Shown here: positions 47,495 through 57,989 of the stretch, one piece after another
How the letters are laid out: every line of letters starts with the position of its first letter
Position numbering within the stretch: position 1 is the stretch's first letter
Source: Nakazawaea peltata
Taxonomy: Eukaryota; Ascomycota; Pichiomycetes; Alaninales; Pachysolenaceae
Direction: 5' to 3'
DNA: 64,000 nt
NCBI GenBank assembly: GCA_001599355.1
Contig: BCGQ01000007.1
Span: forward strand, 624,620 to 688,619
Made by a program: the position numbers and the translations under genes
The notes under the pieces: model-generated
The model's input: only the letters and a program-made list of their open reading frames with translations
What the model was told of the DNA's origin: nothing
The model's database searches: none

Positions 47495-48648
47495 ACTTGT
47501 ATATATGAATGGAGAGATTTTAAGATAAGTAGGGAGTAATATTAAAGACGGGGTACTATATACAGACATACCAGTGATCTAGTGATCTGGTTATTGATCA
47601 GTAGCTAGCAATGTAGTGAGTACTGTAATGCTCTGCCGTAGTGGACATTGTAATGTTCTGTCGTAGTGATCACTGTACTGCACTGAAGTGGTAAGGTCGG
47701 GTTGGTGATTTGGTGTAATGATGTTGATTGTAGTGAGCGTAGAAAGAAGGAAGTGAAATGTTAAGCACTGAGGGAGAGTGAGAACAAGGAAAAAGTGAGG
47801 GAAGAAAAGACGGAAGAAAAGACGGAAGAAAAGAGGGAGGAAAAGAGGGAACAGCTGAGGGAACAGCTGAGGGAACAACTGAGAGAGAAGCAAAGGATTA
47901 ATTCTGTAGGTGATATCAATTCAGTGAGTGGGAGTTTCCGACTCATCGGCTTCAATATGGAAGCTCAGGACATGAAGCTGATCTGCAGTTCATTCAATTA
48001 GCATTATCTTCTAAGTATCCCTCCTTCTCCACTGATTATTTCCTATAAAGGAAATACTATCAATTTCTCAATGAGGTAATCTCGTATATAACTTATATAA
48101 TCAGATTACTAAGAATAATAGAAGACATAGAAGTACAGTATCGGAATTATCTAGACAACTGATTCTTCAAATTTCTTACTTCTTTCACTAACTGTAACAC
48201 TGACTCTAACTGTAGCTCTAACTCTAACTCTAACTCTCCAACTATCAATTCCTTACATCTCACCACCCCTCTGCCTACCCCTCCCTACCCTTCCTGCTTT
48301 TCCCTGTGTTTAGTATGTGCTTAGTACCTATTTAGTCGTGCACTCCCAATTTATCAACGAAAAAAATTCGACAAAAACAACAATTTTCACCCTTCCCCAA
48401 AACTTCCATCCCAACATTGAAGGCGTTGTATTGAAACAAAGGGGAATCGATCGATATATCCTGTTTCTCGTGTTACCGCTGACTGTCATTGTCATTTCAT
48501 TTCATTTGTTTTTTCTTTTACCCCCCACTGAATCTCACATACTCCCCCCGCCACCGTCGAATTTTTACGATTAAGCGCCGAGTGTTTTTGTAATCAGTTC
48601 ATTGTACATTAATAGAACCCGACAGCTAGAACAGGAACAATTGCCAAG
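47495..48648 (+). promoter_or_regulatory. 1.15-kb gap before RPB2, repeat-rich
   Basis: Three 25-bp imperfect repeats start at 47613, 47638 and 47663 (GTAGTG...TGTAATGYTCTG). A nearly pure purine tract covers 47775-47870, with GACGGAAGAAAA and GGGAACAGCTGA sub-repeats to 47895. CTCTAA hexamers repeat at 48204-48237. AGTCGTGCAC followed by TCCCAAT is at 48334-48350, about 300 bp before RPB2. The small frames in the purine tract are low-complexity and I do not call them genes. Confidence 0.55.
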
Positions 48649-51600
48649 ATGGATCTGTATTCATTCGACGACCAGATAACAACCGAGGATTGTTGGACCG
48701 TGATCTCACTGTTCTTCCAGGAGAAAGGTTTGGTATCGCAACAGTTGGATTCGTTCGACGAGTTTATTGGCACCACCATCCAAGATTTGATTTTGGAGGA
48801 CTCCACTTTGATTTTGGAACAACCTGCCCAACATGCTACTGAGCAAGATAGATTCAATAAGCGTTATGAGATCCAGTTCGGTAAGACTTATTTGACCACT
48901 CCAACTATGACTGAAGCCGATGGTGCCGCCCATACTATGTATCCACAGGAGGCCAGATTGAGAAATTTGACATACAGTGCTACTTTGCAAGTTGATATGA
49001 CCAAGAGAGTCCTTGTAAGTGATGATGATGAGACCAGAGAGACTGGTGAACTGGTTTGGAGACCTCAAGTGGATGAGAATGGGAAGATTGAAGAAGAGCC
49101 AGAACAAGTCAGTTTGGGTAGAGTTCCGATCATGTTGAGATCCAAGTTTTGTGTTTTAAGAGATTTGACCGAGGCTGAGTTCTACAATTTGAAAGAATGT
49201 CCTTATGATATGGGAGGTTATTTCATTATTAATGGATCTGAGAAGGTTTTGATTGCCCAAGAGAGAAGTGCTGCTAATATCGTTCAAGTTTTCAAAAAAC
49301 TGGCTCCTTCGCCAATTTCTCATATTGCCGAGATCAGATCCGCTTTGGAGAAAGGTTCTCGTTTGATCAGTGGTATGCAATTGAAGTTATATGGTAGAGA
49401 AGATAAGGTGACTACCGAAAGAACTATTAAACTGAAGTTGCCATATATTAAACAAGATATCCCAATTGTCATCATCTTTAGAGCTCTTGGTGTCGTCCCA
49501 GATGGTGATATTTTGGAACATATTTGTTACGATGAGAATGATTGGCAAATGTTGGAGATGTTGAAGCCGTGTGTTGAAGAGGCTTTCGTTATTCAAGACA
49601 GAGAAACTGCTTTGGATTTCATCGGTAGAAGAGGTAATGCTTTGGGTATTAGAAGAGAAAAACGTATTCAATACGCTAGAGATATTTTGACCAAAGAATT
49701 CTTACCTCATATTACTCAAGAGGAAGGTTATGAAACCAGAAAGGCTTTCTTCTTGGGTTATATGGTGAACAGATTGTTGTTATGTGCTTTAGAAAGAAAG
49801 GAACCAGATGACAGAGATCATTTCGGTAAAAAGAGATTGGATTTAGCCGGCCCATTGATGGCTAATTTGTTTAGAATTCTTTTCAGAAAGTTGTCCAAAG
49901 ATATCTTCCGTTATATGCAGAAATGTGTCGAGACCAACAGAGATTTCAACTTGGCCTTGGCCGTTAGATCCAATACTATTACCGCTGGTTTGAAGTACTC
50001 CTTGGCTACTGGTAACTGGGGTGAACAAAAGAAGCTGATGACTTCTAGAGCCGGTGTTTCTCAAGTTTTGAATCGTTATACTTACTCTTCTACCTTATCA
50101 CATTTGAGAAGAACTAATACTCCAATTGGAAGAGACGGTAAGTTGGCCAAGCCTCGTCAATTACATAACACTCATTGGGGTCTTGTATGTCCTGCCGAAA
50201 CTCCTGAAGGTCAAGCTTGTGGTTTAGTCAAGAACTTGTCGTTGATGTCTTGTATTTCTGTGGGAACTCCTTCAGACCTGATCTTGTTATACTTGGAAGA
50301 ATGGGGTATGCAAGCCGTTGAAGATTTCACCCCATACAAGGAACCTGAGAATGCCAGAATCTTTGTTAATGGTGTTTGGGTAGGTACTCACTCGGACCCA
50401 GCTCAATTGAACGCTGCTATCAGAGATTTGAGAAGACAAGGTGATATCAACCCAGAAGTTTCCATCGTTAGAGATATCAGAGAGAAGGAGTTCAAGATCT
50501 TCACCGATGCCGGTAGAGTTTACAGACCATTGTTCATTGTCGACGACGATGAAGACAGTGACCGTAAAGGTGAATTGAAATTGAGAAAGGAACATGTACA
50601 AAGATTGATAGAAGAAGTCGAACAAGACGAACCTGTTTATAATGAGGATGAAGAAGAGGATGAAGAAAGACTCTACGGTTGGTCAGGTTTAGTACAGAAG
50701 GGTGTCATTGAATACGTCGATGCTGAAGAAGAAGAGACCATTATGATTGCTATGCAAATCGATGATTTGATTTCAGCAAAGAAGGATCAATTGGAACAAC
50801 TGCTGCGGCAACTGCTGGAGGATGAGGAGGATGAGACTGATCTGGCTAAGAGAATTAAACCTCTGCATTTGAGTAGTCATACTTTCACCCATTGTGAGAT
50901 TCATCCTTCGATGATCTTGGGTGTCGCTGCCAGTATCATTCCATTCCCAGATCATAACCAATCTCCAAGAAACACCTATCAATCTGCTATGGGTAAGCAA
51001 GCTATGGGTGTATTTGCAACTAACTACAATGTCAGAATGGACACCATGGCCAATATTTTGTACTATCCTCAGAAACCATTGGGAACTACCCGTTCTATGG
51101 AGTTCTTGAGATTCAGAGAATTACCAGCTGGTCAAAATGCCATTGTCCTGATTTCTTGTTACTCTGGTTATAACCAAGAAGATTCTATGATTATGAACCA
51201 ATCTTCTATCGATAGAGGTTTGTTCAGATCTTTGTTCTTCAGATCGTACAGTGATCAAGAGACAAGAGCCGGTATGCAAACATTGCTGCAATTCGAGAAA
51301 CCTCATAGAAGTGATACTCTTGGTTTCAAGCAAGGTACTTACGAGAAATTGGATGAGGATGGATTAATCGCTCCTGGTGTCAGAGTCAGTGGAGCCGATA
51401 TTATCATTGGTAAGACTACTCCTATCCAACCAGATTCTGAAGAATTGGGTCAAAGAACTAAATATCATACGAAGAGAGATGCTTCTATGCCTTTGAGAAC
51501 CACCGAGAACGGTATTGTCGATCAAGTTGTCGTAACCACCAACCAAGAAGGTTTGAAATTCGTCAAGGTTAGAACTAGAACTACTAAGGTTCCTCAAATT

Positions 51601-52353
51601 GGTGATAAGTTTGCTTCTCGTCACGGTCAAAAAGGTACTATTGGTATTACTTACAGAAATGAAGATATGCTTTTCACCGCCGAAGGTATGGTTCCAGATT
51701 TGATTATCAACCCGCACGCTATTCCATCTCGTATGACTGTGGCGCATTTAATCGAGTGTTTGTTATCCAAGGTTTCGTCTCTTACCGGTATGGAAGGTGA
51801 TGCTACGCCATTCACCGATATCACAGTCGAACAAGTGAGCAAATTATTAAGAGAGAACGGATACCATTCAAGAGGATTCGAACTCATGTACAACGGTCAT
51901 ACCGGTAAGAAGATGATGCTGCAAGTATTCTTTGGACCAACTTATTACCAACGTCTTAGACATATGGTTGACGATAAGATCCATGCCAGAGCCAGAGGAC
52001 CAGTTCAAATGTTGACCAGACAACCAGTGGAAGGTAGATCCAGAGATGGTGGTTTAAGATTCGGAGAGATGGAGAGAGATTGTATGATTGCGCACGGTGC
52101 GGCCGGGTTCTTGAAAGAAAGATTGATGGAACTGTCGGATGCGTTCAGAGTTCATGTGTGTGGTATTTGTGGATTGATGAGTGTGATTGCCAATTTGAAG
52201 AAGAATCAATTCGAATGTAGATCTTGTAAGAACAAGACGATTATCTATCAATTACATATGCCATATGCTGCTAAGTTGTTATTCCAAGAATTAATGGCTA
52301 TGAACATTGCACCAAGAATGTATACTGATCATTTAGATGGAAGTATTCATTGA
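48649..52353 (+). CDS. RPB2: RNA polymerase II second-largest subunit Rpb2
   Basis: 1234 codons from ATG 48649. Collinear with yeast Rpb2 (1224 aa): [24 protein letters not shown] at the start, [38 protein letters not shown], the [16 protein letters not shown] fork region, [35 protein letters not shown], and the C-terminal zinc site CGICG...CRSCKN. It forms half of the polymerase II active cleft. At least seven CTG codons (49300, 49432, 50035, 51148, 51919, 52132 and probably 50840) align with Ala of yeast Rpb2. An acidic insertion ([13 protein letters not shown]) lies in the variable region near residue 670. Confidence 0.99.
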   Translation: MDLYSFDDQITTEDCWTVISLFFQEKGLVSQQLDSFDEFIGTTIQDLILEDSTLILEQPAQHATEQDRFNKRYEIQFGKTYLTTPTMTEADGAAHTMYPQEARLRNLTYSATLQVDMTKRVLVSDDDETRETGELVWRPQVDENGKIEEEPEQVSLGRVPIMLRSKFCVLRDLTEAEFYNLKECPYDMGGYFIINGSEKVLIAQERSAANIVQVFKKLAPSPISHIAEIRSALEKGSRLISGMQLKLYGREDKVTTERTIKLKLPYIKQDIPIVIIFRALGVVPDGDILEHICYDENDWQMLEMLKPCVEEAFVIQDRETALDFIGRRGNALGIRREKRIQYARDILTKEFLPHITQEEGYETRKAFFLGYMVNRLLLCALERKEPDDRDHFGKKRLDLAGPLMANLFRILFRKLSKDIFRYMQKCVETNRDFNLALAVRSNTITAGLKYSLATGNWGEQKKLMTSRAGVSQVLNRYTYSSTLSHLRRTNTPIGRDGKLAKPRQLHNTHWGLVCPAETPEGQACGLVKNLSLMSCISVGTPSDLILLYLEEWGMQAVEDFTPYKEPENARIFVNGVWVGTHSDPAQLNAAIRDLRRQGDINPEVSIVRDIREKEFKIFTDAGRVYRPLFIVDDDEDSDRKGELKLRKEHVQRLIEEVEQDEPVYNEDEEEDEERLYGWSGLVQKGVIEYVDAEEEETIMIAMQIDDLISAKKDQLEQLLRQLLEDEEDETDLAKRIKPLHLSSHTFTHCEIHPSMILGVAASIIPFPDHNQSPRNTYQSAMGKQAMGVFATNYNVRMDTMANILYYPQKPLGTTRSMEFLRFRELPAGQNAIVLISCYSGYNQEDSMIMNQSSIDRGLFRSLFFRSYSDQETRAGMQTLLQFEKPHRSDTLGFKQGTYEKLDEDGLIAPGVRVSGADIIIGKTTPIQPDSEELGQRTKYHTKRDASMPLRTTENGIVDQVVVTTNQEGLKFVKVRTRTTKVPQIGDKFASRHGQKGTIGITYRNEDMLFTAEGMVPDLIINPHAIPSRMTVAHLIECLLSKVSSLTGMEGDATPFTDITVEQVSKLLRENGYHSRGFELMYNGHTGKKMMLQVFFGPTYYQRLRHMVDDKIHARARGPVQMLTRQPVEGRSRDGGLRFGEMERDCMIAHGAAGFLKERLMELSDAFRVHVCGICGLMSVIANLKKNQFECRSCKNKTIIYQLHMPYAAKLLFQELMAMNIAPRMYTDHLDGSIH

Positions 52354-53172
52354 AGGGGGATTGGAGAAATAGTTGAAAAATAGTATCGGATATTAGAGAG
52401 TGTAGAAAGTGTAGTAAGTGTAGGAGTGATGTGTCTGCAGAGTGTAAACTGCAGATCGTAGGAAGAGATCGTAGGAGACATGTAGAGTGTAGGAAGAGAT
52501 CGTAGGAAAAGTTATAGGAATTGCAGTGCATAGCGAGGTGCTTCGAGGGAAGTGCTGAGCGAAGTGGAAAACAGATTTCTCGGGGAATTAGGAGTTAAGT
52601 CACTCAGTAAAAATGGAGCGAATGGAATGGGAGAACGAAATGGGGGAACGAAGCGGAGGGAAGGATTAGTAATGAAGTTAAAGTAAGGTGGAATGATGTG
52701 ATGAGAGTGAGGCATTGGATGGAAGTGAGCGGAGTCATTTCCAGAAGATACTGTCTCGATATGTGGTATGGCCCCTACTTGGCTACACCGTGCGGCTGAT
52801 TCGAAAAAGCCACATTTTTCACTTAGTAAGCGCATAGTTAACTTAATTGGGAGATTTCATATCCCGCTGGTCATCGGCTGCTAAGTGATATGGAGGGAGC
52901 TACGCAATGGTTATAACATGGATATAGTATAGTTATAGTGTGAACGATATATCCGACTGAGTAATATCCAATACTCACTGACTAATTCCATCTATTCTAA
53001 CCTATAAAACTAATCCCTCTTTGTTTCTGTGCCCTGTGCCCTGCGCTTCTGCTCTGTACCCCCAATTATAAGTGCCGAACTATTTTTCACATCCGAGCGC
53101 ATTTTTTTCCCTCTCTATATAAGCGCTGCCTTCAGCCTTACAAATACCCTTAGTAATAGAGGGGAGAAGAAG
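52354..53172 (+). promoter_or_regulatory. RPB2 3' region and MCT-like gene promoter
   Basis: After RPB2 come GTGTAG-type repeats and a duplicated 19-mer GTAGGAAGAGATCGTAGGA (52458-52476 and 52489-52507). The proximal promoter has TATATAAG at 53116-53123, 49 bp before the ATG. No gene is supported; the in-frame GTG at 53029 precedes the TATA box and is not a start. Confidence 0.45.
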
Positions 53173-54690
53173 ATGGGAGAGTCAAGACAGGTGGAGATGG
53201 TCGCGGAAAAGGTCTCGGATAGGGTTCCGGATGTTGCTGCAGACAGCAGTAGTGAAGAAATGAATGGCAGTATGGAGTCAAATAAACCAACTGCCCAAGA
53301 TGTGGATATCGAGATTCAGCCTGAAGTCCAGCCTGAAGTCGAAGTGACTCATCAAGAGATAGAAGTACCCGATGGAGGATATGGATGGGTGATTGTGTTG
53401 GCTATGTGTTTGTTTAACTTTTCTACATGGGGAGCTAATGCTGCATATGCTGTTTATTTCCTGCATTACTTGTCTAATAGTGTGTTTCCGGGGGTAACTA
53501 AGATCGAGTATGGGTTAGTTGGAGGATTGACATTTGCTACTGGGTTACTTGTGGCGCCTTGCTTTAATTGGTTGGTGGGTAAGATTGGAATTCACCTGGT
53601 CTTGTCTATTGGAATTGTTTTGCAGTTCACTGCTTTGATGTTGGCCAGTTGGGCTACTAAATTCTGGCAGTTGGCCTTGACTCAAGGTGCTTTATTAGGG
53701 TTAGGAATGGCTTTTGTCGCTATTCCGGTGCTTCCAATTATTCCACAATGGTTCCGTAAGAAGAGAAGTATGGCTTTAGGGTTAGGACTGGCTGGAAGTG
53801 GCTTAGGAGGTATTACTATCTCTCTTGGTATGCAGAAAGTTATAGATACGATGAGTTATCATTGGGCTTTACGTATTCAGCTGATTATCTGTGCTACTTT
53901 GAGTATTATAGGTGTGTTATTGACCAGGACGAGATCTCAGGTCAAGCCGGTCTTCAAGGTTTTCGACAAGGAGATCTTGAATTGTGGTGTCTTTTTGGAA
54001 CTTGGCTGGCTTGCCGGTACTATGCTTGGGTATGTGGTTCTTTTATATAACTTAGCTGATTTCACCAGAAGTCTTGGATACTCTTCGAATCAGGCTTCGA
54101 TTGTTTCTACTATGGTTTCTCTTGGTGGATGTGTCTTTAGACCTCTTGTCGGGGTGATTTGTGATAAATATGGGCCTGTGACGGTCAATATTTTCATTCA
54201 TCTGTTAGTCCTGCTCTTCCTGTTTGCCATGTGGATCCCACTGCGTAATTTCGCTACTCTGATAGCCTTTGCATTGATCCAAGGTGGGATCATGGGTAGT
54301 GTTTGGGTTGTTGTGCTGACTATTTCTACTAGAATTGTCGGTTTACGTAAGGTTGGAGTATGTCTTTCGTTGACTTTCATCACAATTGGGTCTACAGGTA
54401 TGGTTTCTCCGATCATTGGTATTGTTCTTAAGGCTCTGCCTCCAGCAGGTAAAGCTTTTGATCCGACTCAATACGTTCATCCTCTGATATTCGTCGGTTG
54501 TGCCTACGTCTACGCTGCCATCAATCTCTTTTTCCTCAGAGGTTGGCTTATTGCCAGAGACGAGTTACTTGCCGAGTTGAAAGAGGACGGGGTATTGAAA
54601 GAAGATACAGGTGAAGAGTTATTGATTACAGTTCCTTTCAAGCTCGGAATCCAACGTTGTTTCAAATTGAAACCTTTTAAGAAGACATAG
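53173..54690 (+). CDS. Monocarboxylate-transporter-like MFS permease (MCH family)
   Basis: 505 codons from ATG 53173 (MGESRQVEMVAEK). A soluble acidic N-terminus of 65 residues leads to the MCT signature DGGYGWVIVLAMCLFNFSTWG (D67 onward), then about twelve spans in two halves. The cytosolic loop after span 6 carries RTRSQVKPVFKVFDKEI. The RKKRSMALGLG motif between spans 4 and 5 is typical of fungal Mch2/Mch4/Esbp6/Mch5. Substrates vary in this family (Mch5 carries riboflavin, others are undefined), so no symbol is given. Confidence 0.85.
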   Translation: MGESRQVEMVAEKVSDRVPDVAADSSSEEMNGSMESNKPTAQDVDIEIQPEVQPEVEVTHQEIEVPDGGYGWVIVLAMCLFNFSTWGANAAYAVYFLHYLSNSVFPGVTKIEYGLVGGLTFATGLLVAPCFNWLVGKIGIHLVLSIGIVLQFTALMLASWATKFWQLALTQGALLGLGMAFVAIPVLPIIPQWFRKKRSMALGLGLAGSGLGGITISLGMQKVIDTMSYHWALRIQLIICATLSIIGVLLTRTRSQVKPVFKVFDKEILNCGVFLELGWLAGTMLGYVVLLYNLADFTRSLGYSSNQASIVSTMVSLGGCVFRPLVGVICDKYGPVTVNIFIHLLVLLFLFAMWIPLRNFATLIAFALIQGGIMGSVWVVVLTISTRIVGLRKVGVCLSLTFITIGSTGMVSPIIGIVLKALPPAGKAFDPTQYVHPLIFVGCAYVYAAINLFFLRGWLIARDELLAELKEDGVLKEDTGEELLITVPFKLGIQRCFKLKPFKKT

Positions 54691-54710
54691 AGTAATTTAA
54701 TAGTTAATAT

Positions 54711-55331
54711 TTATAAGTCATTTCCTTGTTTCTCGGCCATTTTTTGATGGAAAGCAATGTCATTGGATTCCCAAGGGTAACAAATCCAACAATCTGGTAC
54801 ATCTTTAGCGAAATATCTGCCCTTTTGAGTAATGTAGTCCGGTAATTCCTCCTTCTTTGGCTTCAATTTATTGTGACATACAAAGATACCGAATTTGGTA
54901 TCTTTAGGGTCTCCACGACCTTTCAGTTTACATTGTTCTTCGACATCTTTTTCCAACTCAGAAAGGGCATAATGTAAAGTCTTTCTGGTGTCATCGACTT
55001 CATCGACAATGAGGATATTTTTGTTGATCAAATCGATACCTGATTGTTCGTAGTCGATCCATTGGACTCTGTTGACTTTGACACCGACGGTTTCTTCTTG
55101 GGTCGAGACCGTGTTAAGATCCTCGTATAATGATAAAATGACAGCGTAGATTCTGAGCGTAGGTACTCCTGGTTCTTTCAAACATGTACGTAACAATCTG
55201 GCTGGGATGAATCCTCCACCTCCGATGGCGATGATGAGATCTGGCTTGAATTCGTGGATCAGCGGCAGGATATCTTGACACATCTTGTGGATGTGGTTGT
55301 ACGAAATGTACATTTTCTCATCGTCTGACAT
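54711..55331 (-). CDS. HPT1: Hypoxanthine-guanine phosphoribosyltransferase (Hpt1)
   Basis: 206 codons plus stop from ATG 55329-55331 (MSDDEKMYISYNHIHKMCQ), which aligns with yeast Hpt1 (MSANDKQYISYNNVHQLCQ). FKPDLIIAIGGGGFIPARLLRT, YAVILSLYEDLNT, QWIDYEQSGIDL and the PRPP-binding loop ILIVDEVDDTRKTL are conserved; YPWESNDIAFH ends the domain. It salvages hypoxanthine and guanine with PRPP in the cytosol. A second in-frame ATG lies 84 bp upstream (55413-55415) and would add MHLLVQFQPVGKSS and more; I prefer the conserved start. The C-terminus is about 10 residues shorter than in S. cerevisiae. Confidence 0.95.
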   Translation of the reverse strand: MSDDEKMYISYNHIHKMCQDILPLIHEFKPDLIIAIGGGGFIPARLLRTCLKEPGVPTLRIYAVILSLYEDLNTVSTQEETVGVKVNRVQWIDYEQSGIDLINKNILIVDEVDDTRKTLHYALSELEKDVEEQCKLKGRGDPKDTKFGIFVCHNKLKPKKEELPDYITQKGRYFAKDVPDCWICYPWESNDIAFHQKMAEKQGNDL

Positions 55332-55598
55332 GGTGCTATCTATAAAATGGGTATCAGCTCTATAACTGAAGGTGCTGCTTTTACCAACTGGTTGAAATTG
55401 AACCAAGAGGTGCATTTTGTGCTTTAAATATGGAAAAATTTTTAGGTGTTGGTTGCGGTAGAGCGGCTGAGCGAATTACGAATTTTAGGCCCTGCAGTGC
55501 TGAGCGCAGGAGCGCTGAGAGCAGAGCAAAGGGCAGGGCAGAGTGCAAATGACTTCTATATTGGGTAATTCTTATTTAGGAAATTGCTTATCGGTTAT

Positions 55599-57575
55599 CT
55601 ATTCTTCGGTATCTTCCCGCGGTTCGATACCAACTTCTTCATCACTATAATTATCTTCTTCATCTTCAGCCGAGTCTACTACCATCTCACGTTCATCTTC
55701 ACTTTCATCTTCGTCCAAATCTTCATTCAATTCTTCTCCATCTGTCATCAAATAATCGTCCTCATCTAAATCTAATCCGTGATCTTCTAATTCTTCAATA
55801 TATTCCACATCACTTTCATCTTCACTGTCAGATCCCAGATGAGTAGCAGCCGAAGATCTCATAATCAACTTCTTCAATTCCATATTCTCAAGAACCATAT
55901 CTATTTTACCATCCAATTCCAACAATCTTCCTAACGTTAACAGTCTTCTATGTAAGGTCGTGTGCAAAATACCAAGATTCTTGGTCAAGTTTGGGTAGTT
56001 ATTGAGGAACCCACCATGGATGATGAAGATCCACTTGATCCAGACGTTCAAGTATGATTGTTTGTTGGAGTTACGAGCGATTCTCTCGGAAATTCTGTTC
56101 AATAACGGAATCACATACGTTTGTGATAATTTCTTCACCGTATTCTTAGTCACTTGCTCATCTTTATTGTTCAAGACGGTTTCTAAAAGAGAATGGTCGT
56201 TGGATTTGATCAGTTGGGTCAAGACTACTGTGAGAGTACCAACTTTCAGTTTACTTTTCTTTTCGGTAGCTTGTTTTTGTTGAGTTTGAGTGGAAGGAGT
56301 GTTCATCTTGGATAATTTTTCAGCCAATGTTTCTTCTTCTTCCTCATCAAGATCTTTAAAACTATCTCCACTTTGAATGATTGTGTTTCCTTCATTATAA
56401 TGTTTGGACAGCAGAATGTCATGTCCATGCAAAGAGTGGTCGTTCAATTTTAAAGTTGGTCTCAGCTTGGATAAGGTCACTTTTTCACCTTGCTTGAATT
56501 TGTATTGGTCCTCTTGCAGGTCAAACCATGATAAGGTGTCGAAGAAGGGAATATTGGAAGTTTCTAACCAACTGATGATGAATTGACTTTGGATAATGAA
56601 GGCCAGATTGATCTTCAATTGTTCTCCTGTTGGATTTTGATCGACAGGTCTTTGGATATTTAAAGTGGCATCTGAATTTTTCGACTTGGATCTCAATTTC
56701 TTCTTCTTGGAGAATTTTTGAGATGCTGGTGATGAGGTAGCTGAGCCGGTCTCTTGAGCATTTGACAATGGATCGTTGAAGATTTCGACATCATCTTCGG
56801 TGACGGCAATAACACAGCTCTTTGTAGATTCTTCTATAGAGCCTGCAGTAACAGAGGTGATATTCGAATGACAAACAAGAACCTTGTCTATGTTCTGTTT
56901 GGAAAGTGAATAAATATTGATGAATCTGTCGTTAGAGGCCAGGGTCAAAAACAAGTCGTCGGAGATTGGGATTAACGAATGAATAGACGACACGTGACCT
57001 GGGAAACTATGAACTACTTGCTCAGATTCCAGATCCACCAAAATGACAGAGTAAGATCCCACAAGTAAATGAAGTTTGTCGTGATAAATCACCGAGATGA
57101 TTTGGGAGAACCCATCGGAGGTGGAAGATGCAGCAGATGATGATAAATTGAAATGTCTGATGGATTTGAAATTGATCATATCCCATTCTATAACGGTTCC
57201 TGAGATATCGAGAGAGAATGCACTGCCAGAAATGGCGGAATGATGGAACAGACTGATCAGAGCTGAAGATCCTGATGATGAGTCTTGTAAAGTGGCGATG
57301 ATCTCATTCTGCGTAGGTGAATATACCAGGATGGAGCCATTACTCAAGCAAAGAGCCACGTATTGGTCTTCTAAACGAGCCTTGGTACTTTGCAGCCCAA
57401 ATCCACCCCACAGCATCAGCATCACCTTCATCGTCTTGTCTAATTTTAAGGTCTGTACAAAAGCCGAGGCGGTATCTACAGCTTGGACTCTGATTTGGCT
57501 GACGCCAACCACGTCGACGCAACTGGCAATATACTGGCCGCTGGCATCGAAAACACTGCTAATCATGTCAGACAT
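55599..57575 (-). CDS. UTP5: Small-subunit processome protein Utp5 (WDR43)
   Basis: 658 codons from ATG 57573-57575 (MSDMISSVFDASGQYIA); the GTG ten codons upstream is rejected. A WD40 propeller (about 1-260, with VVHSFPGHVSSIHSL and NDRFINIYSLSKQN) precedes a Utp12-type C-terminal domain: NDHSLLETVLNNKDEQVTKNT, ERIARNSNKQSYLNVWIKW and FIIHGGFLNNYPNL. The SNDHSLLETVLNN string is shared with yeast Utp5. A strongly acidic tail of about 90 residues closes it. It is part of the t-UTP complex needed for early 35S pre-rRNA transcription and processing in the nucleolus. Confidence 0.95.
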   Translation of the reverse strand: MSDMISSVFDASGQYIASCVDVVGVSQIRVQAVDTASAFVQTLKLDKTMKVMLMLWGGFGLQSTKARLEDQYVALCLSNGSILVYSPTQNEIIATLQDSSSGSSALISLFHHSAISGSAFSLDISGTVIEWDMINFKSIRHFNLSSSAASSTSDGFSQIISVIYHDKLHLLVGSYSVILVDLESEQVVHSFPGHVSSIHSLIPISDDLFLTLASNDRFINIYSLSKQNIDKVLVCHSNITSVTAGSIEESTKSCVIAVTEDDVEIFNDPLSNAQETGSATSSPASQKFSKKKKLRSKSKNSDATLNIQRPVDQNPTGEQLKINLAFIIQSQFIISWLETSNIPFFDTLSWFDLQEDQYKFKQGEKVTLSKLRPTLKLNDHSLHGHDILLSKHYNEGNTIIQSGDSFKDLDEEEEETLAEKLSKMNTPSTQTQQKQATEKKSKLKVGTLTVVLTQLIKSNDHSLLETVLNNKDEQVTKNTVKKLSQTYVIPLLNRISERIARNSNKQSYLNVWIKWIFIIHGGFLNNYPNLTKNLGILHTTLHRRLLTLGRLLELDGKIDMVLENMELKKLIMRSSAATHLGSDSEDESDVEYIEELEDHGLDLDEDDYLMTDGEELNEDLDEDESEDEREMVVDSAEDEEDNYSDEEVGIEPREDTEE

Positions 57576-57989
57576 CCTTCCCGCTGATTGGTATCGGTTC
57601 TTCACCTCTTGTTCATCTCTTTAAGCAGAGCTGAAAATTTTATAGAGAAAATTTTTTTTCACGTTGGAGAGCCCTTGAGATGCCCAAAGGGGAGAGAAGG
57701 GATGGGCAGGTAAAGCCTCTGTGGTTCCTAAAACAGATATTTTTTATAGCCAAGATATAGATTTTACAGCCCCTGTATTGCCTAAAGTAGATAAGCTTTA
57801 TTAGCAAAAATATCAGATTAACAGCCTCTGAAATTCCTAAAGTAAACAATTTTTATCTCGAAACCATCGCTTAAACAGCCCCCGTATCTCCTATTTCACC
57901 GCCCCTGAATTTCCCAAACCCAAATAAATAACAGCCATCAACTCAACCCATCAACCCAGCCCATACAAACCACTACAGCTCTATCCAAT
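57576..57989. repeat. Divergent promoter UTP5 / NCB2 made of a 54-55-bp tandem repeat
   Basis: About 3.5 diverged copies of a 54-55-bp unit. The landmark AGCC recurs at 57714, 57768, 57823 and 57877 (spacing 54, 55, 54). Each unit reads ACAGCCYCTG, then a TTCCTAAAGTA-like stretch, then an AT-rich half with TTTTTAT. It fills most of the 414-bp gap between two divergent nuclear genes. Confidence 0.75.

Noticed and set aside
47795-48001. Small frame of EEK/REQL repeats after MRPL23
   Set aside because: Low-complexity translation of a purine repeat; no conserved features.
28774-55415. ISN1, FCY2 and HPT1 as a purine-metabolism cluster
   Set aside because: They lie 11 to 15 kb apart with unrelated genes between; coincidence is more likely than a cluster.
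55621-55631. GGTTCGATACC, resembling a tRNA B box
   Set aside because: Lies inside the UTP5 coding region with no matching A box or cloverleaf.
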